Notes under the pieces: model-generated
Databases searched by the model: none
What the model was told of the DNA's origin: nothing
What the model saw: only the letters and a program-made list of their open reading frames with translations
In this document: piece by piece, positions 38,941 through 47,005 of the stretch
Layout of the letters: each line of letters begins with the position of its first letter
Position numbering within the stretch: position 1 is the first letter of the stretch
Translations under genes and position numbers: made by a program
Source: Sphingomonas hankookensis
GTDB lineage: Bacteria > Pseudomonadota > Alphaproteobacteria > Sphingomonadales > Sphingomonadaceae
Assembly: GCF_001619955.1 (NCBI RefSeq)
Contig: NZ_LQQO01000004.1
Span: forward strand, 1 to 47,005
Direction of reading: 5' to 3'
DNA length: 47,005 nt

Positions 38941-40125
38941 ATGTCGATTACCTCCGTATGGAAAAACAACGTCGCTCCGATCACGGGGTTCCGTTCGATC
39001 TTTCGGACCCGTCATTTTATCCTGCACGATGGCAAGCAATTGCGCCGCCACACGATTTCCGGCCGTAACCAGGCCGCTGCCGCCGGTCTCGCGGCCGTTA
39101 CCATCGCCTTCTCGGCCTATGGCATGGGACAGGCGACGATCGGCACGGCGATGGCCGGTGCGGTTGCCGGCGACGACAAGGTCGCAGCGATGCAGCAGCA
39201 GGTCGATGCGATGCGCGCCGATGTCGCCCGCCTCCACGCCGATGCCCGTGCCCATGCCGCCCGCCTCGACAAGCGGCAGGCTGCGCTGGCCGCGGTGCTG
39301 ACCGGTTCGGAAAATGCCGACACGCTCGCACTCGCCGCGCTCGATCAGGCGCCGGCCGGCGCGTCGAACAGCGTCACCCGCCCGTTCGACCGCGTCGCGC
39401 GGCAGCAGGCGGCGATGGCGGCACAGGCAAAGGCAGTCGCCGATGCCCGCTATGCCCAGACCGCCGGTTCGCTGCGCAAGCTGGGGCTGAACCCGCGCCG
39501 CGTGATGCCGGCGATGGGCGGACCCTATGAGCCGGTCGATGCGGCCACCGCCGCGGCCGCTGCCGCCGGAGCGGCCACCGCCGATGCGCAGGCCGATGCC
39601 CAGTTCCGCGCTCTGTTCATGAGCTGGAAGAAACTCGACACGATCGAACAGGCGGCGATCTCGATCCCGTCCTATCAGCCGGTGCAGAGCCTGTCCTTCA
39701 CCAGCAACTTCGGCGTCCGCTCCGATCCGTTCCGTGGCACCGCCGCGATGCATGCCGGGGTCGACATTCCCGGCCCGATCGGCACGCCGATCTACGCGAC
39801 CGCCGACGGCATTATTTCGCGGGCCGAGCGCGTCGGCGGCTATGGCAACCTGATCGAGGTCAACCATGGCAAGGGTATCGCGACCCGCTATGGCCACCTC
39901 TCGAAAATTCTCGTGCGCGACCATGAACGGGTGAAGCGCGGCCAGATGATCGGCCTGATGGGCTCGACCGGTCGCTCGACCGGCAGCCACCTTCATTACG
40001 AAGTCCGCATCGACGGATCGGCCGTCAATCCCGCACCCTATCTGCAGGCAGGCCAGCTCGCCATGGCCGCCGACCGGGCACAGCGTCAGCGGCTGGCGAT
40101 GGGTGGCCCCGCCGTCGCCGAGTAA
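38941..40125 (+). CDS. M23 family metallopeptidase (LytM/DipM-type cell wall protein)
   Basis: 394 aa with a cytosolic N-terminus, one membrane segment (about 46-64), a coiled-coil-prone, Ala-rich region (about 78-235) and a C-terminal M23 peptidase domain. The zinc ligands H271, D275 (HAGVD) and H352 (HLHYEV) plus H319 (RYGHL) and H350 are all present, so it should be an active peptidoglycan endopeptidase and not only an activator. Typical for septal or cell-wall remodelling in the periplasm. The 259-nt upstream gap contains only a 7-bp hairpin at 38766-38781 and presumably the promoter. Confidence 0.88.
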   Translation: MSITSVWKNNVAPITGFRSIFRTRHFILHDGKQLRRHTISGRNQAAAAGLAAVTIAFSAYGMGQATIGTAMAGAVAGDDKVAAMQQQVDAMRADVARLHADARAHAARLDKRQAALAAVLTGSENADTLALAALDQAPAGASNSVTRPFDRVARQQAAMAAQAKAVADARYAQTAGSLRKLGLNPRRVMPAMGGPYEPVDAATAAAAAAGAATADAQADAQFRALFMSWKKLDTIEQAAISIPSYQPVQSLSFTSNFGVRSDPFRGTAAMHAGVDIPGPIGTPIYATADGIISRAERVGGYGNLIEVNHGKGIATRYGHLSKILVRDHERVKRGQMIGLMGSTGRSTGSHLHYEVRIDGSAVNPAPYLQAGQLAMAADRAQRQRLAMGGPAVAE

Positions 40126-40188
40126 GGTGATGTGGGCGCCGTTGCCGTAAGGCGGCAGTGCGCCTATCTGGGCGGGATGGATACGACC

Positions 40189-40515
40189 ATGACCGATGTC
40201 ACCCTGTCCGCCGCCGCCGCCGCGCGGGTGGCTGCCATCGCCGAAAAACAGGGCAAGCCCGCCATCCTGCGCTTGTCGGTCGAAGGGGGCGGTTGCTCGG
40301 GTTTCCAGTACCGTTTCGGCTTGGCCGACGGGGCCGAGGCGGATGACAGTATCGCCGAAACGGACGGCGTGAGGCTGGTGGTCGATTCGGTCAGCCTCGA
40401 TCTGGTGCGGGGCAGCGAAGTGGATTTCGTCGAGTCGCTGGGCGGCGCGGCGTTTCGCGTGACCAATCCGCAGGCGGCATCGGGCTGTGGCTGCGGCACC
40501 AGCTTCGCGATCTGA
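40189..40515 (+). CDS. HesB/IscA-type iron-sulfur insertion protein (ErpA-like)
   Basis: 108-aa A-type Fe-S carrier. The three conserved cysteines are C36 (GGGCSGFQY), C100 and C102 (SGCGCGTSF). It passes Fe-S clusters to apo-proteins. ErpA is the likely subgroup, since it stands alone and not in a suf or isc operon. The ATG at 40189 (MTDVTLS) is chosen; an ATG at 40177 would add four residues. xthA follows with a single base between stop and GTG start. Confidence 0.9.
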   Translation: MTDVTLSAAAAARVAAIAEKQGKPAILRLSVEGGGCSGFQYRFGLADGAEADDSIAETDGVRLVVDSVSLDLVRGSEVDFVESLGGAAFRVTNPQAASGCGCGTSFAI

Positions 40516-40516
40516 C

Positions 40517-41287
40517 GTGCGGATCGTCTCCTACAACGTCAACGGCATCAAGGCACGCCTTCCCCGGTTGATCGAATATCTGACCGAGGAACAGCCCGAT
40601 GTCGTCTGCCTTCAGGAGCTGAAGGCCAGCGACGACACCTTTCCCGAAGCGGATATTCGCGCCGCCGGCTATGGCGCGATCTGGCATGGGCAAAAGGGGT
40701 TCAACGGCGTCGCGGTGCTGGCACGTGGGAGCGACCCGATCGAGCGGCAACGCGGTCTGGCCGGCGAGCCGGAGGACGAACACAGCCGGTATCTGGAGGC
40801 GGAGGTCGATGGCGTCGTGATCGCGTCGATCTATCTCCCCAACGGCAATCCGCTGCCGGGACCCAAATTCGACTATAAGCTGCGCTGGATCGACCGGTTG
40901 CGCGGGCACGCCGCCGAACTGCTGGCGGAGGAGCGCGCGGTCGTGCTGGCGGGCGATTACAATGTCATCCCCAATGACGACGATGTCTATTCGGTCCGGG
41001 CGATGCAGTCCGATGCGCTGATGCAGCCTGAATCGCGCGCCGGTTACCGCGCGCTGCTGGCGCAGGGCTGGACGGATTCGCTCCGCACGCGCTTTCCCAA
41101 GGGCGGGGTCTGGACCTTCTGGGACTATCAGGCCGGCGCGTGGCAGCGCGATGCCGGCTTTCGCATCGATCACCTGTTGCTGAGCCCCATCGCCGCCGAT
41201 CGCTTCGCCGATGCCGGTGTCGACAAAAGCCATCGCGGGCGGGAAAAGGCCAGCGATCATGCGCCGACCTGGGTTCGCCTGCGTTGA
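40517..41287 (+). CDS. xthA: Exodeoxyribonuclease III (AP endonuclease)
   Basis: 256-aa Mg-dependent AP endonuclease/3'-exonuclease for base-excision repair. Family motifs: VSYNVNGIKARL (N7), LQELKA (E34, metal ligand), YLPNGNP, LAGDYNV (catalytic D) and the C-terminal SDHAP with the catalytic His. Start is GTG at 40517, one base after the ErpA-like stop; the N-terminus VRIVSYNVNG is canonical. Its stop overlaps the TTG start of the next gene. Confidence 0.94.
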   Translation: MRIVSYNVNGIKARLPRLIEYLTEEQPDVVCLQELKASDDTFPEADIRAAGYGAIWHGQKGFNGVAVLARGSDPIERQRGLAGEPEDEHSRYLEAEVDGVVIASIYLPNGNPLPGPKFDYKLRWIDRLRGHAAELLAEERAVVLAGDYNVIPNDDDVYSVRAMQSDALMQPESRAGYRALLAQGWTDSLRTRFPKGGVWTFWDYQAGAWQRDAGFRIDHLLLSPIAADRFADAGVDKSHRGREKASDHAPTWVRLR

Positions 41288-42042
41288 AGCGGATCGCATT
41301 CGCCGCGCTCGTCGCGGTGCTGTCGACCCCCTCGATTGCTGCGGCGCGTGACTATTGCCCGACCCGGCCCAGCCTGGGGCAATCGGCCTGCACCATCGAA
41401 GCAGGCCATTACGCGATAGAAACCGCGCTGTCGGACTGGGAACGGTCAAGCGACAGCGACATGGTGCTGTTCGGCGATACGCTGTTCCGGCTCGGTCTGA
41501 CCGATCGCAGCGAATTGCAGATCGACTGGACACCGCTCGGGATCGCCCGCGATCGACCGAACGGCCGCAACGTCGTGCGAACCGGCGATCTGGAGATCGG
41601 ATCGCGGATCGCGCTGCGCAATCCGGACGGTAAGGGCCTGTCCTATGGTCTGCAGCCGTCGGTCACCGTGCCGGTCGGCCGCTCCCCCATTGGCAGTGGT
41701 GGCTGGGGCGTGGCGATGGTCGCGCCAGTCTCCTATGACCTGAGCAAGCGGATCAACCTGCAATTCTCACCCGAACTCGCCTGGATGCCGCGCGACGAAG
41801 GGCGCGGAAACGCGGTTGCCGCGACCGCAACGCTCGGGCTTGGCGTCCTGGTGAGTGACGCCTGTCAGTTCACGACCGAACTGCAATGGCAACGTGCCGA
41901 GGGTGTTACCGAGCATCGCCTCGCGCTCGCGGTGGCGTGGCAGGTGTCGGACGACTTCTTCGTCGATACCGGGGGCGTTGCCGGGCTGGACGACAATACG
42001 CCGGCGTTGCGCCTGTATAGCGGCCTGTCGCGACGGTTCTGA
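41284..42042 (+). CDS. Outer-membrane transporter-like protein (MetA/phenol-degradation family)
   Basis: 252 aa, start TTG at 41284 overlapping the xthA stop (TTGA). Signal peptide LKRIAFAALVAVLSTPSIAAA, then a barrel-like sequence of amphipathic strands (YAIETALSDWE, LFRLGLTDRSELQIDW, YGLQPSVTVPVG, INLQFSPELAWM) ending in a C-terminal Phe (LSRRF). This is the pattern of putative transporters of the phenol MetA-pathway family; substrate unknown. Operon with xthA and the ErpA-like gene likely. Confidence 0.82.
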   Translation: MKRIAFAALVAVLSTPSIAAARDYCPTRPSLGQSACTIEAGHYAIETALSDWERSSDSDMVLFGDTLFRLGLTDRSELQIDWTPLGIARDRPNGRNVVRTGDLEIGSRIALRNPDGKGLSYGLQPSVTVPVGRSPIGSGGWGVAMVAPVSYDLSKRINLQFSPELAWMPRDEGRGNAVAATATLGLGVLVSDACQFTTELQWQRAEGVTEHRLALAVAWQVSDDFFVDTGGVAGLDDNTPALRLYSGLSRRF

Positions 42043-42232
42043 TCGGTCGAACGACATGTGGCGGATGACGCCATCGTGTCGGACAATTTTCGGTGTGTTG
42101 GTGTTGCATACCACTACCGTTGCGGTTGGCCTGCGCTAACATACTGAAAAGACGAAGACGGCCGATTTGGCACGCTCGCTGCAAAGCTTCCGCCAAGTCC
42201 GCGATCGGTGCGGACAGCACAGGGAGCCATCC

Positions 42233-42502
42233 ATGACCGTTCTTCGTTTCGCCGCTTCGACCCTTCTGACCCTCGCCGCAGCGACCGCGGCCCATGCCGC
42301 CCAGCCGGAGAATGCGCCCGTTGTTCCCGCCATGGCCGTGAACGCTGGCGATCAGACGGCGGCCGCGCCGACCGTCCGGGTCAAGCGTTACTGCATCTCC
42401 GATCGCCGCGAGGGCGCGCCGCGCCGCCCGAAAATCTGCCGGACCCGCGAGGATTGGCAGGCACGCGGGTTCGATCCGCTCGTCGCGCTGGGGCGGATCT
42501 AA
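42233..42502 (+). CDS. Small secreted protein of unknown function
   Basis: 89 aa with a signal peptide (FAASTLLTLAAATAAHAA). The mature tail has VKRYCISDRREGAPRRPKIC and RTREDWQARGFDP: two cysteines 17 residues apart, basic, with a TR-x-x-W-x-x-x-G-x-DP end seen in small periplasmic proteins of sphingomonads from memory. Function unknown. ATG 42233 follows GGGAG. The 190-nt upstream gap has no promoter I can name with certainty. Confidence 0.75.
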   Translation: MTVLRFAASTLLTLAAATAAHAAQPENAPVVPAMAVNAGDQTAAAPTVRVKRYCISDRREGAPRRPKICRTREDWQARGFDPLVALGRI

Positions 42503-42513
42503 TCGCTGGCCGG

Positions 42514-42540
42514 TGCCGCCGGGCGGGGCGCCCGGCGGCA
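42514..42540. terminator. Bidirectional hairpin between convergent genes
   Basis: TGCCGCCGGGCG, loop GGG, CGCCCGGCGGCA: a 12-bp perfect stem exactly between the stop codons of the small secreted protein (plus) and the acyltransferase-like gene (minus). Weak U-runs on both sides. Confidence 0.55.
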
Positions 42541-42544
42541 GTCA

Positions 42545-43693
42545 TTACAACGTGCGTTCGTACATCTGATAGACGCGATTGACCTTGCTATCGATGGTCG
42601 TCGCGATCGCGTTCATGCCCTGATTGTCGTCGAGCACCCAGCCGATCTCGCCGCGCGACGCGCCGAACTTCGCGACCGCGTCGCGGCGGATATATTCGAT
42701 CATCATGAAGGCCAGCTGGCTCGCCATGCGCGACGCCTGCAACCGCTTCACCACCCCCATCAACGGCACGCGCATCGTCCGCGCCTTGGGCGCGCGCAGC
42801 CACCACAGCAGCTTCAGCCAGTTGAACGGCAACAACGACCCGCCCATCGGTTTCAGCGGCTCGTTCATGTCCGGAAGGGTAATCATGAATGCAACCGGCT
42901 CGCCGTCCAGCTCGGCGATGCGGATCAGATCCTCGAACACCAGCGGCTTCAGCTTCTTGCCGACATCGTCGACCTCGGGTTGGGTCAGCGGCACGAAGCC
43001 CCAGTTATCGGACCAGGCATCGTTCAGGATGTTCAGGATGATCGCCGCTTCGTCGGCGAACTTCGCCTTGTTCACGCGCCGGATGCGGATGCGCTCGTTC
43101 TTTTCCCCCGCCGCGACGATCCGCTGGACGATCGGCGGAAAATCCTTGGTGATGTCGAGCTCGTAGGTGATCATCTGCTTGACCGGGGCATAGCCCGCCG
43201 CCTCGATCCAGCCGCGATAGGCCGGCAGGTGATGGCCCATCAGCACCGTCGGGCTATGGTCGTAACCCTGGATCAGCAGGCCCGGCTCTTCCCAGACCGA
43301 CAGGCTGCACGGGCCGATCGCGCGGGTCATACCCTTGTCGCGAAGCCACTGCTCGGCCTGCGCGATCAGCGCCTTTGCGGTGGCTTCATCCTCCGCTTCG
43401 AACATGCCCCAGAAGCCGACACCGGGGCCGAACCCCTTGTCGGTCGGCATGGTCAGCGCCAGTGTGTCGAGATGCGCCGATACCCGGCCGACGACCTTGC
43501 CGCCGCGCTCCGCGATATAGAGTTGCGCCTCGGCGTGGCTGAACCAGCCATTCTTCCTAGGATCGATCTGTCCGGCGACTTCGCTCTTGAGCGGCGGCAC
43601 CCAGTGCGGGTCGTTGGCATAGAGGCGATAGGGCAGGGCGATGAACGCCTTGCGATCGGCAGCGGTAACGACCGGACGGACAGTGATCGACAT
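42545..43693 (-). CDS. GNAT-superfamily protein related to bacterial ceramide synthase
   Basis: 382 aa, often annotated as dATP pyrophosphohydrolase in databases as I recall. The sequence has an N-terminal RPVVTAADRKAFIALPYRLYANDPHWVPPLK, GRVSAHLDTLAL, GFWGMFEAEDEATAKALIAQAEQWLRDKGM and GPCSLSVWEEPGLLIQGYD, two GNAT-like halves. Caulobacter's ceramide synthase (bCerS), which N-acylates 3-ketosphinganine, belongs to this group as far as I remember. The ATG at 43693 starts MSITVRPVV. Sphingomonads make sphingolipids, and the fatty acid hydroxylase gene is next upstream. The assignment is an inference. Confidence 0.6.
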   Translation of the reverse strand: MSITVRPVVTAADRKAFIALPYRLYANDPHWVPPLKSEVAGQIDPRKNGWFSHAEAQLYIAERGGKVVGRVSAHLDTLALTMPTDKGFGPGVGFWGMFEAEDEATAKALIAQAEQWLRDKGMTRAIGPCSLSVWEEPGLLIQGYDHSPTVLMGHHLPAYRGWIEAAGYAPVKQMITYELDITKDFPPIVQRIVAAGEKNERIRIRRVNKAKFADEAAIILNILNDAWSDNWGFVPLTQPEVDDVGKKLKPLVFEDLIRIAELDGEPVAFMITLPDMNEPLKPMGGSLLPFNWLKLLWWLRAPKARTMRVPLMGVVKRLQASRMASQLAFMMIEYIRRDAVAKFGASRGEIGWVLDDNQGMNAIATTIDSKVNRVYQMYERTL

Positions 43694-43713
43694 GGTTTCC
43701 CCCAAAACGCGAC

Positions 43714-43734
43714 GGGGCGGCAATGCGCCGCCCC
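43714..43734 (-). terminator. Hairpin between the hydroxylase and acyltransferase-like genes
   Basis: GGGGCGGC, loop GCATT, GCCGCCCC on the minus strand, then GTCGCGTTTTG. It lies in the 95-nt gap, so it may end the hydroxylase transcript or lie in the leader of the next gene. Confidence 0.5.
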
Positions 43735-43788
43735 GTTCCAAACTTCAAATGACAAATCGGTCATCAAGACCGCGTTCGCGCAGGTCGA

Positions 43789-44547
43789 TCAGCCGCGATA
43801 GCGCGGATGCCCCTTCGCGACGCCGCCCGACAGTTCGGCGACCTTGGGATATTTCTTCGCGACTTCCTCGGTATAGCCGAGGTTGAAGACCGTCGGGCTC
43901 TTTTCCGGGCGTTCCGAACGCTCGTAATGGGTGCCGAAAATCTTGTCCCAGAAGAAGTTGGTGATGCCGAAATTGCCATGCTCGTCATGGAAGTGATGCG
44001 CCATGTGCTTGCGCTTCCATTCGACCAGCAGCTTGTTCTTCGGCTTGTACGCCAGATGCTGGATGCAATGGCAGAATTCGTAGAAGCAGGTAGTGATCAG
44101 ACCGGTCGCCAGCGCCGCCATTGCCCCGCCGAAACCGCCGATCAGATAGCCGATGGGTGCCGTCGCGACCGCGATGGCGGGCAGGGTGGTGTGGAGCGCG
44201 CCGAACAGCACCTCAAGGTGGTTCGGGTCCTGGTGATGGTCATAATGAATGCGCTTCCACGTCGCGGCGAGCGGCGCGAACTTGAACATCCAGTTGGAAT
44301 GCAACACCCAGCGGTGCAGCAGATACCATACGAACGGATAGGCGACGACCGAGATGCCGACCGACGCCAGCGTCGGCCACAGCGGCGCGGGACGCCACGC
44401 GAACAGGCCGATCGCGACGAACGACAGCGCGATATAGGCGATGATCGCCGGATACTGAAAATACGCAACGACAAGTTCCTTGAAGGTCATCTTGTCGAGA
44501 TGGTGCGACTTTTTCCAGAAGCCCTGCTTCTCGGTGATCGCGTTCAT
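43789..44547 (-). CDS. Fatty acid hydroxylase superfamily protein (sterol desaturase-like)
   Basis: 252-aa di-iron membrane enzyme with four hydrophobic segments. The histidine boxes are HRWVLH (H78, H83), HYDHH (H101, H104, H105), H160-x3-H164 and HMAHH plus H187 (H181, H184, H185), the complete metal set of the family that includes yeast Scs7/human FA2H, which put a 2-hydroxyl on the sphingolipid fatty acid. Sphingomonad sphingolipids contain 2-hydroxymyristate, so a role as acyl 2-hydroxylase is reasonable, especially beside the ceramide-synthase-like gene. Carotenoid or sterol modification cannot be excluded. Start ATG 44547 (MNAITEKQGF). Confidence 0.85.
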   Translation of the reverse strand: MNAITEKQGFWKKSHHLDKMTFKELVVAYFQYPAIIAYIALSFVAIGLFAWRPAPLWPTLASVGISVVAYPFVWYLLHRWVLHSNWMFKFAPLAATWKRIHYDHHQDPNHLEVLFGALHTTLPAIAVATAPIGYLIGGFGGAMAALATGLITTCFYEFCHCIQHLAYKPKNKLLVEWKRKHMAHHFHDEHGNFGITNFFWDKIFGTHYERSERPEKSPTVFNLGYTEEVAKKYPKVAELSGGVAKGHPRYRG

Positions 44548-44642
44548 CGGCCTAACTTCCTCAATCCATTCCTTTACCGGACGATTCGCCCATCGTTGCC
44601 GCTCTGCCCGCGCTTTGCGGCCAAAGTGCGACGATCCTGGGG

Positions 44643-45734
44643 CTATTCCTCGGTCCGGATCAGCACCGCCTCGCCGATCAGAAAGAACAGCAGGAACGGC
44701 GCCCATGCCGCAAGGAACGGCGGATAAGCCCCAAGGTTGCCCATCGCGAGAGCGAAATTGTCCGCCACGAAATAGGTGAACCCCAGCGCCATGCCAATGA
44801 CCGCGCGGACAAACAACTTGCCCGAACGGGCAACGCCGAACGCCGCGACCGCGGCCAGCAGCGGCATCAGCACCGCCGACAGCGGCCCGGACAGCTTGTG
44901 CCACAGCGCGCCTTCCAGTGCCTTGGTCGGGCGGCCGGCCTCGGTCAGGTCATCGATCGCGGTCGACAATTGCGCGAACGACAGGCCGTCGGGATCGACA
45001 TTCTGCAGCGTGAACTGATCGGGCCGCACCCCGCCGGCGATCTTCAGCGATCCCAGCCGCTCACGCACCCCCGTCGCGACGGTAAAGCGTTCGGCATTGT
45101 CGATCCGCCACGCGCCGCCTTCGCGCCAGCCGCGACTGGCGGTGACCAGTTCCCGCAGCGAACTGCCATCGCGATTGTAGACGGTGATCCCGCGCAGCCG
45201 GGTCGCTTCGCCCCGACCGGCGACGCGGGCCACCTGGACCAGATTGTCGCCGTCACGCACCCACACATTGGTCCGTTCGCCGCGGTCGACCGGCATCGGC
45301 CCGTAATCGACATCGTCCCAGCTGGACAGGGTGGCGGTCGCCCGGGCGACGACCCGCTCGTTGAACGCGAAGGACAGCGCCGCCACACCGAAGCTGGCGA
45401 GGATCAGCGGCGCCAGCACCTGATGCGCCGACAGGCCGGCGGCCTTCAGGCTGATGATCTCGCTGTTCTGGTTGAGCTGGGTCAGCGTCAGGATCGTGCC
45501 CAGCAGGACCGAGAAGGGCAGGAAGCGCGCGATGATCTGCGGCGTGCGGAGCGAAACATACCGCAGGATCTCCGCCTGCCCGTTGCCCGGCACCGCCAGG
45601 ATCTTGCCGCTCTCGCTCAGCAGGTCGAGTGCCTGCAACACCAGCACCAGCGCGAACAGGATGGCGAAGGTGCGGACGAGGAACAGCCGCGCCATATAGA
45701 TCGCGACCGTCGAGGAGGGAAAGAAACCGCGCAT
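44643..45734 (-). CDS. lptG: LPS export ABC transporter permease LptG
   Basis: 363-aa YjgP/YjgQ permease with three N-terminal and three C-terminal transmembrane segments around a periplasmic beta-jellyroll (about 130-270). It contains LLSESGKILAVPGNGQAEILRYVSLRTPQI and LNQNSEIISLKAAGLS, the cytoplasmic coupling helix typical for LptF/G. It forms LptB2FG with LptF to extract lipopolysaccharide, or in LPS-free sphingomonads possibly glycosphingolipid, from the inner membrane. Its ATG overlaps the lptF stop by one base (TGATG). Confidence 0.9.
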   Translation of the reverse strand: MRGFFPSSTVAIYMARLFLVRTFAILFALVLVLQALDLLSESGKILAVPGNGQAEILRYVSLRTPQIIARFLPFSVLLGTILTLTQLNQNSEIISLKAAGLSAHQVLAPLILASFGVAALSFAFNERVVARATATLSSWDDVDYGPMPVDRGERTNVWVRDGDNLVQVARVAGRGEATRLRGITVYNRDGSSLRELVTASRGWREGGAWRIDNAERFTVATGVRERLGSLKIAGGVRPDQFTLQNVDPDGLSFAQLSTAIDDLTEAGRPTKALEGALWHKLSGPLSAVLMPLLAAVAAFGVARSGKLFVRAVIGMALGFTYFVADNFALAMGNLGAYPPFLAAWAPFLLFFLIGEAVLIRTEE

Positions 45735-46927
45735 CACGCCGCCGCCTTGCGCTTGCCGGGAAGGTAACGGCCGATGAACTTGCCCACCTTCGCCGCGCCG
45801 CGTTCCAGCCCGCCGATCGGCTCGCCGCCGGGGACGCGCGCGATCACCCAATAGAGGCGGAAGACCAGGGCCGCGAACAGCAGGAACGGCCCCCACAGCG
45901 CGATGATCGGGTCGATCCGGCCCAGGCCGCCGACCGCTTCGCCATATTCGTTGACCTTGTGATAGGTCACGATGATCACGATCGACAGGAACACGCCGAG
46001 CGCCGAGGACGACCGCTTGGGCGGCACGCCCAGCGCCAGCGCCAGCATCGGCAGCAGGAACATCGTCGCCACCTCCGCCAGGCGGAAGTGGAAGTTGGCC
46101 CGCGCCCCGTCGCGATCCTCTTCGCTGACATTCGGGTTGCGCCCGGTGATCGCCAGCTGCGGCAGCGTCTGTTCGAGGTCGCGTCCGCCGCGCGGGCGGA
46201 AGCTGCCGAACTTGGGCAGGTCGATCGGCAGGTCGTGGGCGGTAAAGGTCAGCGTGCGGGGAACGCGGAAATCGGGCGCGTTGTGGATCAGCGTGCCGTT
46301 GGTCAGGCGGAAGATGATCGTATCGGGATCGGGCGAGCGCAGGAACTGGCCGCGCTCGGCGGTGACGCCCAGCCATTGGCCGTTCGGGCGGCTCGCCTGC
46401 ACGAAGATGCCGCGCAGGTCGGCACCGGAATCGCGGCTCTCTTCGATCCGCAGCGTCATCCGCTCGCCCAGCTTGGTGAACTCGCCGACCTTGATCGACG
46501 CGCCCAGCGCACCGGTGCGCAGCTCGAAGCGCAGCGCTTCGTAATTATAGCGTGCTAGCGGCTGCACGAAGCCGACGATCGCGAGGTTCGCCGCGGCCAG
46601 CACCGTGGCATAGAGGAACGGCACCCGCAGCAGCCGCCAATAGCTCATGCCGACGCCCAGCATCACGTCCAGCTCCGACGAGGTGGCGAGCTTGCGGAAG
46701 GCGAGCAGGATGCCGAGCATCAGCCCGATCGGAATGCCGAGCCCCAGATATTCGGGCAGGAGATTGGCGAGCATCCGCCACACGACGCTGACCGGACCGC
46801 CTTCGGCCGCGACGAAATCGAACAGTCGCAGCATCCGGTCGAGGACGAGCAACATCGCCGAAATCAACAGCGTAGAGAATAGCGGCACCGCGATCAGCCG
46901 GGCCATGTAGCGATCGATCGATGGCAT
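45734..46927 (-). CDS. lptF: LPS export ABC transporter permease LptF
   Basis: 397-aa partner of LptG, same six-helix layout with a jellyroll at about 140-290. Signature region ELDVMLGVGMSYWRLLRVPFLYATV near 85-110 is the coupling helix. It forms the inner-membrane part of the Lpt bridge. ATG at 46927 (MPSIDRYMARLIAVPLF); the first helix follows directly. Translationally coupled with lptG. lptB, lptC and lptA are not in the window. Confidence 0.92.
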   Translation of the reverse strand: MPSIDRYMARLIAVPLFSTLLISAMLLVLDRMLRLFDFVAAEGGPVSVVWRMLANLLPEYLGLGIPIGLMLGILLAFRKLATSSELDVMLGVGMSYWRLLRVPFLYATVLAAANLAIVGFVQPLARYNYEALRFELRTGALGASIKVGEFTKLGERMTLRIEESRDSGADLRGIFVQASRPNGQWLGVTAERGQFLRSPDPDTIIFRLTNGTLIHNAPDFRVPRTLTFTAHDLPIDLPKFGSFRPRGGRDLEQTLPQLAITGRNPNVSEEDRDGARANFHFRLAEVATMFLLPMLALALGVPPKRSSSALGVFLSIVIIVTYHKVNEYGEAVGGLGRIDPIIALWGPFLLFAALVFRLYWVIARVPGGEPIGGLERGAAKVGKFIGRYLPGKRKAAA

Positions 46928-46972
46928 GGGCCAAGGCTATAGCGAAGGATACGCCCGAAGCTAGCCCCCAAC

Positions 46973-47005
46973 AATCCTCCCCGCTTCGCGGGGGGGGGGG
47001 GGGGG
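46973..47005. repeat. Left end of a type B repeat running into the window end
   Basis: AATCCTCCCCGCTTCGCGGG matches the left end of the type B repeats; it is then replaced by 16 G residues (46990-47005) at the window end, which looks like a sequence-end artefact inside a repeat. Confidence 0.65.

Noticed and set aside
1..47005. tRNA genes, CRISPR array, prophage or transposase
   Set aside because: I scanned the gaps and found no tRNA-like cloverleaf with a CCA end, no regular spaced repeats and no transposase or integrase motif; the palindromes are non-coding.

Overview
The window reads as chromosomal core DNA of a high-GC alphaproteobacterium, most likely a sphingomonad (Sphingomonas or a close relative). 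The grounds are a PhyP/NepR/PhyR/EcfG general stress response locus, the GcrA cell-cycle regulator, an exosortase-A-type O-glycosylation ligase, a ceramide-synthase-like N-acyltransferase beside a fatty acid hydroxylase, frequent GTG/TTG starts, and many short palindromic repeats in the gaps. I see no tRNA, rRNA, CRISPR array, integrase, transposase or prophage.

Layout. 0.2-4.2 kb (minus): thiolase and MaoC hydratase, then topoisomerase IB with an MscS channel. 4.3-4.8 kb: a DJ-1/PfpI stress protein. 5-8.9 kb (minus): glycan cluster (glycosyltransferase, 46-aa membrane ORF, O-glycosylation ligase, acyltransferase 3). 9-14.5 kb (plus): DUF2945 protein, RadA, CvpA, Fe-S scaffold, CPA2 antiporter, DUF423. 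14.5-18.6 kb (minus): GNAT, TrpE, PpiD-like foldase. 18.7-20.1 kb (plus): TpiA, a secreted protein and the SRP RNA. 20.1-23.5 kb (minus): serine hydrolase and ParE. 23.6-24.4 kb: a frameshifted outer-membrane barrel gene. 24.5-30 kb: GcrA, ABC permease, ArgD-ArgF, Hsp33, a secreted protein. 30-31.5 kb: a possible sRNA, then QueC-QueE. 31.5-35.5 kb: the stress-response locus. 35.5-42.5 kb (plus): GlnE, peroxiredoxin, M23 peptidase, ErpA-like protein, XthA, a barrel protein, a small secreted protein. 42.5-47 kb (minus): ceramide-synthase-like protein, fatty acid hydroxylase, LptG, LptF.

The stress response links several parts. PhyR sequesters NepR when phosphorylated and frees EcfG, whose promoters are GGAAC-N16/17-CGTT. 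Close matches (mostly GGTT at -10) lie in front of the DJ-1/PfpI gene, the DUF2945 gene, the 19.6 kb secreted-protein gene and nepR, with a weaker one facing topoisomerase IB. Two very short genes are easy to miss here: nepR itself (57 codons, GTG start) and, tail-to-tail with ecfG, a 58-aa ORF whose second half aligns with NepR. I consider that ORF, a possible second anti-sigma factor, the most interesting object in the window.

Other points: the SRP RNA with a good promoter, a cloverleaf-like repeat nested inside another repeat downstream of radA, a repeat filling the argD-argF gap and providing argF's only strong Shine-Dalgarno-like sequence, and a candidate sphingolipid N-acyltransferase/hydroxylase pair. 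All functional calls come from reading the sequence and family knowledge; no database search was run.
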